A stretch of DNA of 64,000 nucleotides from Phaeodactylibacter luteus (GTDB lineage Bacteria; Bacteroidota; Bacteroidia; Chitinophagales; Saprospiraceae): the NCBI RefSeq assembly GCF_007993045.1, contig NZ_VOOR01000014.1:1-64000 (forward strand), read 5' to 3'. Within the stretch, counting starts at the first letter, position 1; each line of letters opens with the position of its first letter. The position numbers and the translations under genes were made by a program. Shown piece by piece: positions 15,004-24,195 of the stretch. Under the pieces are notes generated by a model that made no database searches, was not told where the DNA came from, and was given only the letters and a program-made list of their open reading frames with translations.

Positions 15004-18000
15004 ATGAAAATCTTACAAATCAGCCTTCAGAATATCAACTCCTTGAGAGGGGCCACGCAAATCAACTTCGAGGAACCGCCCCTGCAAGGGGCTGGTCTGT
15101 TTGCCATAACCGGCGATACGGGCTCAGGCAAGACTACCCTGCTCGATGCACTGACCCTCGCCCTTTACGGGCAAGTGGCAAGAGGGACAGAGGCAGAGCA
15201 GCTCCTGTCCTATGGCACAGGCGATAGTTTTTGCGAGGTTTTGTTCGAAGCCAACGGGAAGCGGTACAAGAGCAGCTGGGCTGCCTGGCGGGCCAACCGG
15301 TCAGCTACTGGCAACCTGCAGCCGGTAAAAAGGGAGCTGAGCGTTTGGGAGCCCGAAGCACAAGCCTATCGGATACTCGCTGAGAAAATACGAGAAGTGG
15401 ATGCGGCTTTGCCAGAAGTCACAGGGCTTAATTTTGAGCAGTTCTGCCGCTCTGTGATGCTCGCTCAGGGCGAGTTCGCTGCCTTCTTGAATGCCAAGCC
15501 GAGCAACCGGAGCGACCTGCTCGAGCTCATCACCGGTACCCAAATTTACTCTGACCTCTCCAAGGCGGCCTTCGAGCGCAGCAAACAGGAAAAACAGCAA
15601 CTGGAAAATCTGAAGGAACAAGCCAGTCAAGTGCAGCTGCTTTCCACGGAAGCTTTCCAAGCTTTACAGGAAAAATTGGGCAACGCATCAGCTGAGCGCA
15701 GTGCCATAGCCGGCAAACTGAAACGCCTGCAAGAGCATAGTATCTGGCTTCAGCACCTCAACCGCCTGGCACTGCAGATCAGCTCTCTACAGGGCAAACT
15801 CGAAGAGCAGGAAGCAGCATTCCTAGCTTTCGCCCCCAGCCAAGAACAGCTCGACCTCCACCGGCAGGCCGCCCCGCTTCACCCCCTTATCACCAAATAC
15901 CAGGAACAGTACCAGCAGCAACAAAACTTAAGGGAAAGGATAAAGGGCTACCGAGCGGCTATGCCCGGGCTGCAGGAAGGCGCCCAAAAAGCCGACAGCC
16001 AGCTGAGAGCGGCAGGCCAGGCGTTTAGCTCAGCTAAAGCAAAACTCCAGGAGGAAGCACCTAAGATAAAGGAAGCCAGCGTTTTAGATGTTACCATCAA
16101 TGCATTGGGCAAGCAAATCCACCTCCAAAAGGCAAAACAGGAAAAAGGAGAAGCAGCACTCGCCCAGCTTGAGCAACAAGCTGCAGCGCTGAACGCCAGT
16201 ATCCACAACAACCGGCAGTTAGCGGATGCTGCTCGCCAATGGCTCGATGCCCATCCGCAGTTCGCTGCCCTCCCCACCCTCTTGCCCAAGCTGAAAAGCC
16301 AGCGGGAAAACCTCAGGGACCGCTACCGGGGCAGACAGGATGCTCAAAAGGCCCTTGACAAGCTCAACCAACAAATCAAAACCACAGCAGCACAGTTGGA
16401 AACCGCCACTGCCAAACATCAGCAGCTGAAAAGGCAACAGGCAGAAGTCCGGTCGGCCCTGGAGGCTTTCTTCCCGGGCATTTCCTGGGAGCAGTCCCAA
16501 CAAATCCTGCAACGACAGGAGCAAGCCAAGCATCAGCTTGAAAAAGAAGTCTTGCAGTATCATAAAATCATGGAACTGGCAGCCGAGTACAAAGAAAGTG
16601 TACAGGAACTGCACCATATAGAAGATGTACTGGCTTCCCTCCACGCCCAAGATGATGCCCTAAGCCTGCAAATTCAAAACCAGCTGGAAGTGCTTGATGA
16701 GCTGGACCAACATTACCGCTACAAAGAAACCATCTACCTTGACCAGCAGAAAGTAGCCAACTACGAAAAAGACCGCGCCAACTTGGCGGAGGGCGCACCC
16801 TGCCCGCTCTGCTTTTCTACCGACCACCCTTTCCGGCAAAGCCAGCCGGCCGCCTTCTTCGTCGACCGCGCCAAAAAGGAATGGGAAGACGCTGCTCAGC
16901 GGCTGCAAGCTGCCCGAGACGATATGCAGCAGCTCTACCAGGAGCACCGCGATATCGGGCGGGAGATACAAGCCATCTTGGGCGGAAAAGAGCAGGGCCA
17001 GGAAGGCAGCTTCCAGCAGGCCAACCGGCAATTGGGCAAACTGGAGGAGCAGCTCAAAGCCCTATGGGCACCGGACTTGCAGGGCGACTGGCTGGCGCCA
17101 GCCTATATCGGCAGCCGCCTGCAACAAGCCCAGGCAAAACTAGCGCAAACCCAAGGCAATGAGCAAAAGGTGCAACGCTTGTCAATGCAGCTGGCAGAGG
17201 CAGACAAACAGTACATCGAGACTTCCCACCAATTGGAGCACCTCCGCAGGCAGCTGGCCCAATATGAGGAAGAGCTGCCCACTGTGAAGCAGAAAATGGC
17301 GGATACCGTGCAGTATTACCAAGAGCTGGCCGGCGAGATAGCCGCTGCGCTTGCCCAACTTGGCTTCTCCTTCTCAGAACAGACTTTTAAAAACACCTTT
17401 GATGCCCTCAAGAAGTACGAAGCGGCTTGGGCCGAAAAGGAACTGCAGGCACGGGAAACGGAGCTGAAGCTTAAAGGCCAGGAAGGCGACCTTAAGGCTC
17501 TACAGCAGCAGCTCCTTGCTGCCCAGTCTTTGCGAAGCGAACAAGCGGCTCAGCTGAGCCAAGATCAGCAAGAGCTGGAAACCCTCACCGCCAAACGCCA
17601 TAGCCTCATCGGCACTAAGGACGCCGACCGCTACCAGGAGCTATTGGAAGCTGGGTTGGAACAAGCAGAGACGGAGCGGGAAGCGGCACGGGAAAGCCTG
17701 CGCAAGGCCGAACAAGAGCTCAGTGCAGCAAGCTCCGCGCTAAAAGTGGCCGTTCAAGACTTGGAAGGGGCACAAAAACAATACCAGCAAACCGCCCAAT
17801 CACTGAAAACAGCAGCAGAGCAGACCGGGTTCAAAGGGCCTGAAGAGGCCTTGGAGGCCCTCCTCCCACCTGACGAGCTCCAAGAGCTGGAGAGGACTGA
17901 GAAACAACTGCAGCAAGAACGGTACAATACCCAGGAAGCTTTAGGCAACGCGAGGCTAGAACTGGAACTCGAACAGAAAAAAGCCCTCACTCAAGAAAGC

Positions 18001-18663
18001 CTTCAGCAGATACAACAGCAGGCTGAAGACCTCATGCAAGCACAAAAAGAGCTCGATGTAGAACGCGGCGCATTGCTGCAACAAATCAAAACACAAGAAG
18101 CAGCCCGGGAGACTGCGGCCGCTTACCTGCGGCAGATCGAGCTGCAGCAGCAGGCCTGCAGGAGATGGGCGCGGCTCAACGACATCATCGGTTCGGCAGA
18201 CGGCCAGAAGTTCCGGAAATTCGCTCAGAGCCTTACCCTTCAGCGGCTGGCCCAGCTGGCCAATCATCATCTGCAAGATCTTCACGGGCGCTACCTCGTA
18301 CAGCTACAGGACGAAGACAACCTTGAGCTAGAAATCATTGATACCTACCAGGCTGACAACCGCCGGTCGGTCAAAACCCTGTCGGGAGGAGAAAGCTTCT
18401 TGGTCAGCCTGGCCCTTGCCCTGGGCCTGAGCGACTTGGCCGGCAGGAGGTCCCAAATTCAATCGCTCTTCATTGATGAAGGGTTCGGGACTTTGGACGA
18501 GAGCACCCTGGACACCGCCATCAGTACGCTTGAAAACCTACAAAGCAAGGGGAAGGCCATTGGCATCATCTCCCATGTGGGAGCCCTTAAAGAGCGCATT
18601 GGGGTACAGATACAGGTCCAAAAACTAGGCAATGGGTTCAGCCGCATCGAAGGCATGAATTAA
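15004..18663 (+). CDS. sbcC: Exonuclease SbcCD subunit C (SMC-like ATPase)
   Basis: 1219 residues. The N-terminal ATPase half has Walker A GDTGSGKTT (about 37-45) and a Q-loop region (MLAQGEFAAFL). Two very long Gln/Glu/Ala-rich coiled-coil arms follow, joined by the Rad50-type zinc hook CPLC (about 600-603). The C-terminal half has the ABC signature LSGGES (about 1126) and Walker B LFIDEGFGTLD. It partners the SbcD nuclease encoded immediately upstream. The coiled coil is rich in Q codons but otherwise ordinary. Confidence 0.95.
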   Translation: MKILQISLQNINSLRGATQINFEEPPLQGAGLFAITGDTGSGKTTLLDALTLALYGQVARGTEAEQLLSYGTGDSFCEVLFEANGKRYKSSWAAWRANRSATGNLQPVKRELSVWEPEAQAYRILAEKIREVDAALPEVTGLNFEQFCRSVMLAQGEFAAFLNAKPSNRSDLLELITGTQIYSDLSKAAFERSKQEKQQLENLKEQASQVQLLSTEAFQALQEKLGNASAERSAIAGKLKRLQEHSIWLQHLNRLALQISSLQGKLEEQEAAFLAFAPSQEQLDLHRQAAPLHPLITKYQEQYQQQQNLRERIKGYRAAMPGLQEGAQKADSQLRAAGQAFSSAKAKLQEEAPKIKEASVLDVTINALGKQIHLQKAKQEKGEAALAQLEQQAAALNASIHNNRQLADAARQWLDAHPQFAALPTLLPKLKSQRENLRDRYRGRQDAQKALDKLNQQIKTTAAQLETATAKHQQLKRQQAEVRSALEAFFPGISWEQSQQILQRQEQAKHQLEKEVLQYHKIMELAAEYKESVQELHHIEDVLASLHAQDDALSLQIQNQLEVLDELDQHYRYKETIYLDQQKVANYEKDRANLAEGAPCPLCFSTDHPFRQSQPAAFFVDRAKKEWEDAAQRLQAARDDMQQLYQEHRDIGREIQAILGGKEQGQEGSFQQANRQLGKLEEQLKALWAPDLQGDWLAPAYIGSRLQQAQAKLAQTQGNEQKVQRLSMQLAEADKQYIETSHQLEHLRRQLAQYEEELPTVKQKMADTVQYYQELAGEIAAALAQLGFSFSEQTFKNTFDALKKYEAAWAEKELQARETELKLKGQEGDLKALQQQLLAAQSLRSEQAAQLSQDQQELETLTAKRHSLIGTKDADRYQELLEAGLEQAETEREAARESLRKAEQELSAASSALKVAVQDLEGAQKQYQQTAQSLKTAAEQTGFKGPEEALEALLPPDELQELERTEKQLQQERYNTQEALGNARLELELEQKKALTQESLQQIQQQAEDLMQAQKELDVERGALLQQIKTQEAARETAAAYLRQIELQQQACRRWARLNDIIGSADGQKFRKFAQSLTLQRLAQLANHHLQDLHGRYLVQLQDEDNLELEIIDTYQADNRRSVKTLSGGESFLVSLALALGLSDLAGRRSQIQSLFIDEGFGTLDESTLDTAISTLENLQSKGKAIGIISHVGALKERIGVQIQVQKLGNGFSRIEGMN

Positions 18664-18665
18664 TG

Positions 18666-18673
18666 TATATTTG
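18666..18673 (+). promoter_or_regulatory. Putative -7 box (TATATTTG) upstream of ruvB
   Basis: TATATTTG matches the TAnnTTTG consensus and overlaps the end of sbcC. It would start a transcript about 30 nt before the ruvB ATG. No clear -33 TTTG is seen, so confidence is limited. Confidence 0.35.
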
Positions 18674-18708
18674 GCGCAGGGCAACGCCAGCCCACTAAAT
18701 TCTGCAAT

Positions 18709-19737
18709 ATGTCAAACCCTCATCTTGACCCCAACGGGGAGCACCTTGGACCGGAAGAACAAAATGCGGAAGTGCAGCTGCGCCCGCAAGCCTTAGGCGA
18801 CTTCAGTGGGCAGCCTAAAATTGTGGAGAACCTACAAATATTTATTCAGGCCGCCCTGCAACGGGGCGAAGCGCTTGACCACGTCCTCCTTCACGGCCCT
18901 CCGGGCCTTGGGAAAACAACCCTATCCCACATCATTGCCAATGAGCTCGGCGCAGAGCTCAAAATGACTTCCGGGCCTGTCTTGGAGAAACCCGGTGACC
19001 TGGCTGGCCTGCTGACCAACCTGGAGGAGGGCGATGTCTTATTCATAGACGAGATCCACCGGCTCAATACGGTCGTGGAAGAGTACCTCTACTCTGCTAT
19101 GGAAGATTACCGCATAGATATTATGATCGACAGCGGGCCCAATGCGCGCAGTATTCAGATTGCCCTCAACCCTTTCACTTTAGTGGGGGCCACTACTCGT
19201 ATGGGGCTGCTGACAGCACCGATGCGGGCTCGCTTTGGCATCAATTGCCACCTGGATTACTACGACGCCAAAACCCTCCGGCGCATCATCAAGCGCTCAG
19301 CCGGTATCCTGAACGTACCGATAACAGAAGATGGTGCCGTGGAGATCTCTAGGCGCAGCCGGGGCACTCCCCGTATCGCAAATGCCCTACTGAGGCGCAT
19401 CCGGGATTTTGCACAGATCAAGGGCGATGGCACCATCAATCAGGACATCGCCAATTATGGGCTCTCGGCCCTAAATGTAGATGAAGGCGGGCTAGATGAG
19501 ATGGACAATAAAATCCTGTCTACCATCATACACAAATTCAAGGGCGGCCCGGTCGGCATCACGACCATCGCCACAGCTGTTGGAGAAGAAGCGGGCACTA
19601 TCGAGGAAGTACATGAGCCTTTCCTGATCATGGAGGGCTATATCCAACGGACTCCAAGAGGGCGGGAGGTGACAGAAAAAGCTTACAAGCATCTGGGCAT
19701 TGTACCCCCGGGGCGGGCAGGCACCTTGTTTGAATAG
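18709..19737 (+). CDS. ruvB: Holliday junction branch migration DNA helicase RuvB
   Basis: 342 residues, the typical length. N-terminal [11 protein letters not shown], Walker [10 protein letters not shown] (about 63-71), Walker B LFIDEIHR, sensor GATTR, arginine-finger region MRARFG and the C-terminal winged helix ([11 protein letters not shown]). It drives branch migration of Holliday junctions with RuvA. It lies 45 bp downstream of sbcC, so the three genes form a repair cluster. It converges with the minus-strand gene ending at 19746, 8 bp away. Confidence 0.97.
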   Translation: MSNPHLDPNGEHLGPEEQNAEVQLRPQALGDFSGQPKIVENLQIFIQAALQRGEALDHVLLHGPPGLGKTTLSHIIANELGAELKMTSGPVLEKPGDLAGLLTNLEEGDVLFIDEIHRLNTVVEEYLYSAMEDYRIDIMIDSGPNARSIQIALNPFTLVGATTRMGLLTAPMRARFGINCHLDYYDAKTLRRIIKRSAGILNVPITEDGAVEISRRSRGTPRIANALLRRIRDFAQIKGDGTINQDIANYGLSALNVDEGGLDEMDNKILSTIIHKFKGGPVGITTIATAVGEEAGTIEEVHEPFLIMEGYIQRTPRGREVTEKAYKHLGIVPPGRAGTLFE

Positions 19738-19745
19738 GCAGGCCT

Positions 19746-21140
19746 TTATGCGCCGGCCTCCTTTTCCTTCCCAAGGCGGCCCAGGTATTTGCTGAAACGG
19801 TGCATGACCCAAAGGTGGGCAATCGCTTGTGTGCTCATGTACACATACCATGGCAGCGTGGGCACAAACTCATGTATGGCGGCCATCGTATAACGCCCGC
19901 TCAGTACAGTCCTGAACTCCAGCCAGCCATAATCCCTCCTTTTTACCAATTGCCCGCCCACGATGTAAAACAATTGCCGCCCGGCGTGGCTCCTCCCCCC
20001 GATCAGCTGAAGGTGCAACAGCTCAAACGGGCCGATGCGGAACACAGAAGTGTCCCCTCTTTGCTCTACCCGGATCAGATAGCGGAACAGGACGGGCAGC
20101 CAAGTCTGATAACGCCTAGCCACCCAAGCTGCAGTCCACCCCCCGGGGTTGGGGAGCCGCTGTACGCTCCTGACCGTATTGCGCTCATTTTCTCCTTCTC
20201 GGAAAACAGGAAGGGGCGGCACTTCCCCTTCCAGCCGCAACGCCTCGTCCATAGCCATGCTCACGGTCTGTTTTGGCGGCCATTGGCGCTGTAGCCAATT
20301 GGGCTGCCCAAGCAGGTCCTTCTCCAAGCTTTCCACCAACGGCAATGCCAGGTCGCGGTTGAGCCCGGCAAACCAGGCTATCCACAAACGGGAAAAGCCG
20401 GGCATCCCGGCTGGCACGCTGAACACCCAACGCCTACGGCCCATTTTCTTGGAAAGGAGGCGCAGCATATCTAAGTAAGTGGTACGCCCGGGGCCGCGGA
20501 TATCAAAGGTTGAACCGTAAGCATCTGCATTGCCAAGCACATGGTGCAAGTAGGACAAAACATCCCTCCACCCTACCGGCTCCTGCAGAGAAGAGGCCCA
20601 CTGTGGGCAAGCCATGACAGGCAGCCGTTCGACCAGCCTTTTTAGCGTCAGGAAAGTCGTCCCGCCCGGCCCGAGGATAAGGCCTGCCCGCAGTACGGTC
20701 AGCGGGGTACTGTATTGTGCAAGGGTCTGCTCTACCTCATGCCGGCTTTGCAAATGCCCCCGGCCGGAAGGCTGTCCTCCGTCAGGCTGCAGCCCGCTCA
20801 GAAAAACAATCTGCTGCAATTTTTTGGCCGCTGCTGCCCGGGCAAAGTTGTCTGCAAGCAGGATATCTGTATCGCGGAACGATCCCTGATTGAGCCTTGT
20901 GGACGGGCGCATGGAATGGACCAGGTAGAGGGCGAAGTCAGCTCCTTCCACTGCCCGTTCGGCCTCAGACAGAGAGTACAACTCTGCCTGCCGCCACTCG
21001 ACACCCGATCCCCCCTGCTCGGGCCAAAGGGGCAAGCTTTTTCGCGTCAACGCAATAAAATGGTAGCGATCACGGAAAGTATGCATAAACCACCGGCCAA
21101 GGAATCCTGTGGCCCCGGCAATGACGACAGTTGGCTTCAT
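19746..21140 (-). CDS. NAD(P)-binding SDR-like protein with DUF2867-type C-terminus
   Basis: 464 residues. The N-terminus is an extended/atypical SDR Rossmann fold (VIAGATGFLGRW at about 5-16; VFLSGLQP). The region beyond about 310 resembles the DUF2867 domain (RVEQRGDTSVFRIGPFELL). The enzymatic activity is unknown. The start is the ATG at 21140, directly before the cofactor motif; an upstream extension overlaps folK and is unlikely. It is the last gene of a minus-strand series: TonB receptor, folK, this gene. Confidence 0.82.
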   Translation of the reverse strand: MKPTVVIAGATGFLGRWFMHTFRDRYHFIALTRKSLPLWPEQGGSGVEWRQAELYSLSEAERAVEGADFALYLVHSMRPSTRLNQGSFRDTDILLADNFARAAAAKKLQQIVFLSGLQPDGGQPSGRGHLQSRHEVEQTLAQYSTPLTVLRAGLILGPGGTTFLTLKRLVERLPVMACPQWASSLQEPVGWRDVLSYLHHVLGNADAYGSTFDIRGPGRTTYLDMLRLLSKKMGRRRWVFSVPAGMPGFSRLWIAWFAGLNRDLALPLVESLEKDLLGQPNWLQRQWPPKQTVSMAMDEALRLEGEVPPLPVFREGENERNTVRSVQRLPNPGGWTAAWVARRYQTWLPVLFRYLIRVEQRGDTSVFRIGPFELLHLQLIGGRSHAGRQLFYIVGGQLVKRRDYGWLEFRTVLSGRYTMAAIHEFVPTLPWYVYMSTQAIAHLWVMHRFSKYLGRLGKEKEAGA

Positions 21141-21177
21141 GACAACCAAACGGTAAAGGTGGAGGAAGGTTCGTAAA

Positions 21178-21666
21178 CTAAGCGCCAGCCCAAGGCTCGG
21201 CCGGTAAGCGGTCGGGGCATTGAGCAAACAAAGCTCGGATGGGCACCCCACGTTTAGGGTCTTCCCAATCAGGGGCAATGTCCATCATGGGGGCAAGCAC
21301 AAAGTTGCGCTGATGCAAAAACGGATGGGGGAGCGTCAACTGCTCCGTCTCCATGACCAGCCTGCCGTAGTACAATAAGTCCAAGTCAATCAGCCGGCTG
21401 CCCCATTTCTGTACCCTCACCCTGCCCATTTTTTGCTCTATGCCAAGCAGCAGCTCGAGCAGCCCCAACGGAGGCCTCTCCGTGTAGGCTTCCAACGCCT
21501 GATTCAAGAAATCAGCCTGATCGGGCAAGCCCCAGGCGGCCGTTTCATAAACCCTGGAAGATTGGGCTATCACCACCCCTGATGCTTCCAGCAGCGCTGC
21601 TGCCCGGGCAAGGTTGGCAGCCCGGTCGCCAAGATTGGTGCCTGTATGAATGTAAACCTTAGGCAT
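21178..21666 (-). CDS. folK: 2-amino-4-hydroxy-6-hydroxymethyldihydropteridine pyrophosphokinase (HPPK)
   Basis: 162 residues. HPPK motifs: GTNLGDR, SRVYET, FLNQALEAYT, GSRLIDLDLLYYG and LPHPFLHQRNFVLAPM. It transfers pyrophosphate from ATP to the pterin alcohol in folate synthesis. The ATG at 21666 lies 2 bp after the stop codon of the upstream TonB receptor gene, so the two are cotranscribed, although no functional link is obvious. Confidence 0.95.
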   Translation of the reverse strand: MPKVYIHTGTNLGDRAANLARAAALLEASGVVIAQSSRVYETAAWGLPDQADFLNQALEAYTERPPLGLLELLLGIEQKMGRVRVQKWGSRLIDLDLLYYGRLVMETEQLTLPHPFLHQRNFVLAPMMDIAPDWEDPKRGVPIRALFAQCPDRLPAEPWAGA

Positions 21667-21668
21667 GC

Positions 21669-24041
21669 TTAATATTGCTTTTGCTGTTTTTCACGCCCAC
21701 TGCTCCAGCTGAAATTCCAGGTAACGGCAGGGATGACCGGAAAGAGAGAAACCTGAAGCGCAGAAGCCGATGCGGTCCCGGCTGCGGGGTCTGACTCGAA
21801 GGCGTAATAAATGAAAAATGGGTTTTGGCGGCTGTAGGTGTTGTAAACCGAAAAATTCCAGCTCGAGCGGAAACGCTTCTGAGCATCAGGCTTAGGGGTG
21901 AAAGTAGCTGAAAGGTCAAGCCGGTGGTAATCCGGGAGGCGGGCGCTATTGCGGGCCCCGTATTGCTGCACCGGGAACTGATCGATAAAGTAGAGGCGCT
22001 CTACCGGGGTATAGGCATTGCCAGAGCCGAAGATGAAGGCCCCGCCCAGCTCCCATTTCGGGCTCAGCTGATAGTTGGCTACAATGGACAAATCGTGGCG
22101 GCGGTCGTACACCGCAGGGAAAGGGCGCCCTTGGTTGATCTCTGGGAAGGTGCGTTCTGTCCTAGACCAAGTGTAACCGACCCATCCGGTGAAATCACCT
22201 TGTTTTTTTTGTACGAACAACTCCATGCCGTAGGCTCTGCCTGTTCCAAAAACGAACTCCTCCTCCAGGTCATTCGCTACATTATCGACATAGTTTTCGC
22301 GGTAGTCGACCTGATTGTCCAGCCAACGGTAGTACCCTTCGATAGAAGCCTCCCAACTATTGCCGCCAAAGTTCCGGAAATACCCCAGCGCCAGCTGATC
22401 CCCTATCTGCGGGCGGATGAGCTCGCTGCTCGGCACCCATACATCGGCAGGCAAAGTGCTAGTGGAATTGCTCACCAAATGGAGGTACTGGTACGTCCGG
22501 GTGTAGCCTGTTTTCAAAGCAGAAGTGCTCCCCAGCTTTATATTGGCAGACAGCCTTGGCTCCAGCCCAAAGTAAGTGGCGACCTCCTCTCCGGGCCCGT
22601 ACAACCGCCCATCGATTTTGGACACATAAGAACCTACCTGGGAAAAGGAAGACAGCCGAAGCCCGGCATTGACCTTTAGCCACGAGCTGACCTGCACCTC
22701 ATCGAGCAGATAAGCTGCACTTTCATGCGCGTACCTGATCTTGGCGTTGTTAGAAAAGACAGCTTCCCCATTGGTAGCGGTTGCGAGGCTTGGCGTAAGC
22801 TGATGATAAGTATACACCAGGCCTGCTTTGAGCCGGTGCCCGCTTGCCGGGTAGTACTCCAAGTCTATTTTCCCATTCCAATCTTTCACGCCAGAATCTA
22901 GCCGGATGCGGAAGTCGCCCTGCCCACCGCGAAAGCCAAAATCATAGTCGTTGTAGACGGTCGTCACATTCATAAACAGCTTATCGCTAAAGAGGTGGTT
23001 CCAGCGTAGGGTAGCAGTGGCATTGCCATAGGGCAAGTCGAAGGCAAAGTCCCGCCCGTTGCTGCGGAAGTTGAGCACATCCCTGCCAAAATAGGCGCTA
23101 AAAAACAGGCGGTCTTTGTCGCTGAAACGGTAGTTGGCTTTAGCATTGATGTCGTAGAAATAATAGTTGGTGCCGGCAAAAGCAGTATTGTCCAAAAAAG
23201 GCTGGGCAAGGTCAAGGGCATAAGTACGGCGGGCAGAGAGCATAAACGCGCTTTTGCCCCGCTGAATTGGCCCCTCCAGGAGGATACGGGAAGCCACTAG
23301 CCCTATCCCCCCTTCTACTGCATAGTGCTGATCGTTGCCTTCCTTCATTTGAATGTCTACCACCGAGGACAAGCGCCCCCCGTAATTTGCAGGCATCCCG
23401 CCTTTGATAAGGGTAGTATTCCGGATGGCGTCAGCATTGAAGACAGAGAAGAACCCCAACAGATGGCCAGGATTGTAGACCAACGCCTCGTCCAGCAAGA
23501 CCAGGTTTTGGTCGGGCCCGCCGCCACGCACATAAAAGCCTGCATTGCCTTCCCCTGCCGACAAGACGCCGGGCAGCAGCTGAATAGCCTTGAGCACGTC
23601 TACCTCCCCCATTAGGGCCGGCAGTTTTTTCACCTTGGCCATCTGCAGGCCAATAGTGCCCATCTCTGTGCTCCTCACATTTTCATCTTCTGCCCGGGCT
23701 TTTACCACAACTTCCTGCAAGGCGATGCCCGACTCCGCAAGCTGCACATTTAAGCGCAATGGAGCATCGAGGTTGACCTCAAAGACCTGAGGGTCGTAGC
23801 CCAGGTAGGTAAACTGTACTGTTTGCTGGCCTGCAGGAAGGTTGAGGGCATAGAAACCGTAGGTATTGGCTACGGTGCCCCGCCCAGCAGAATCACGGCT
23901 GGCCACTGCCGCCCCAATGAGGGCCTCTCCTGTACCGCCATCTGTAATATAGCCGCTGAGCGTAAACGTTTCCTGAGCGGCCAGCTGAAGCAAGAAAAAG
24001 GACAGGTACAGGGCCAGGGGCCAGCGCTTGAAATCGGTCAT
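21669..24041 (-). CDS. TonB-dependent receptor (CarboxypepD-reg + plug + barrel)
   Basis: A 790-residue outer-membrane receptor. The signal peptide (ending near FLLQLAAQE) precedes a carboxypeptidase-regulatory-like domain (about 24-110; GYITDGGTGEALIGA). A plug domain (about 120-240; GEVDVLKAIQLLPGV, YVRGGGPDQNLVLLDEA, GGRLSSVVDIQMKEG) and a 22-strand-type barrel follow. It is probably a TonB/ExbBD-energised importer of a surface-bound ligand of unknown nature. The start is the ATG at 24041; the longer in-frame extension crosses the yidC terminator hairpin and is not coding. Confidence 0.92.
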   Translation of the reverse strand: MTDFKRWPLALYLSFFLLQLAAQETFTLSGYITDGGTGEALIGAAVASRDSAGRGTVANTYGFYALNLPAGQQTVQFTYLGYDPQVFEVNLDAPLRLNVQLAESGIALQEVVVKARAEDENVRSTEMGTIGLQMAKVKKLPALMGEVDVLKAIQLLPGVLSAGEGNAGFYVRGGGPDQNLVLLDEALVYNPGHLLGFFSVFNADAIRNTTLIKGGMPANYGGRLSSVVDIQMKEGNDQHYAVEGGIGLVASRILLEGPIQRGKSAFMLSARRTYALDLAQPFLDNTAFAGTNYYFYDINAKANYRFSDKDRLFFSAYFGRDVLNFRSNGRDFAFDLPYGNATATLRWNHLFSDKLFMNVTTVYNDYDFGFRGGQGDFRIRLDSGVKDWNGKIDLEYYPASGHRLKAGLVYTYHQLTPSLATATNGEAVFSNNAKIRYAHESAAYLLDEVQVSSWLKVNAGLRLSSFSQVGSYVSKIDGRLYGPGEEVATYFGLEPRLSANIKLGSTSALKTGYTRTYQYLHLVSNSTSTLPADVWVPSSELIRPQIGDQLALGYFRNFGGNSWEASIEGYYRWLDNQVDYRENYVDNVANDLEEEFVFGTGRAYGMELFVQKKQGDFTGWVGYTWSRTERTFPEINQGRPFPAVYDRRHDLSIVANYQLSPKWELGGAFIFGSGNAYTPVERLYFIDQFPVQQYGARNSARLPDYHRLDLSATFTPKPDAQKRFRSSWNFSVYNTYSRQNPFFIYYAFESDPAAGTASASALQVSLFPVIPAVTWNFSWSSGREKQQKQY

Positions 24042-24123
24042 GCGTTCGGGTTGTTGTTCGTTTCCAAGACACAACAGCGAAGTCAGGCTTGGGTTGCAGC
24101 CGCGAGCCGTTCTTTGGCTAAGG

Positions 24124-24169
24124 CCAAAATAAAGCCGGGGCAGTTGCACATATCGTGCAGCTGCCCCGG
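24124..24169 (-). terminator. Rho-independent terminator of yidC
   Basis: A 15-bp stem (24135-24149 with 24155-24169, one G-U pair, loop ATATC). On the minus strand it is followed by a T-rich CTTTATTTTGG. It is 27 bp beyond the yidC stop codon. Confidence 0.85.
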
Positions 24170-24195
24170 ACGACGCTGAAGCGGAGGGCAACCCT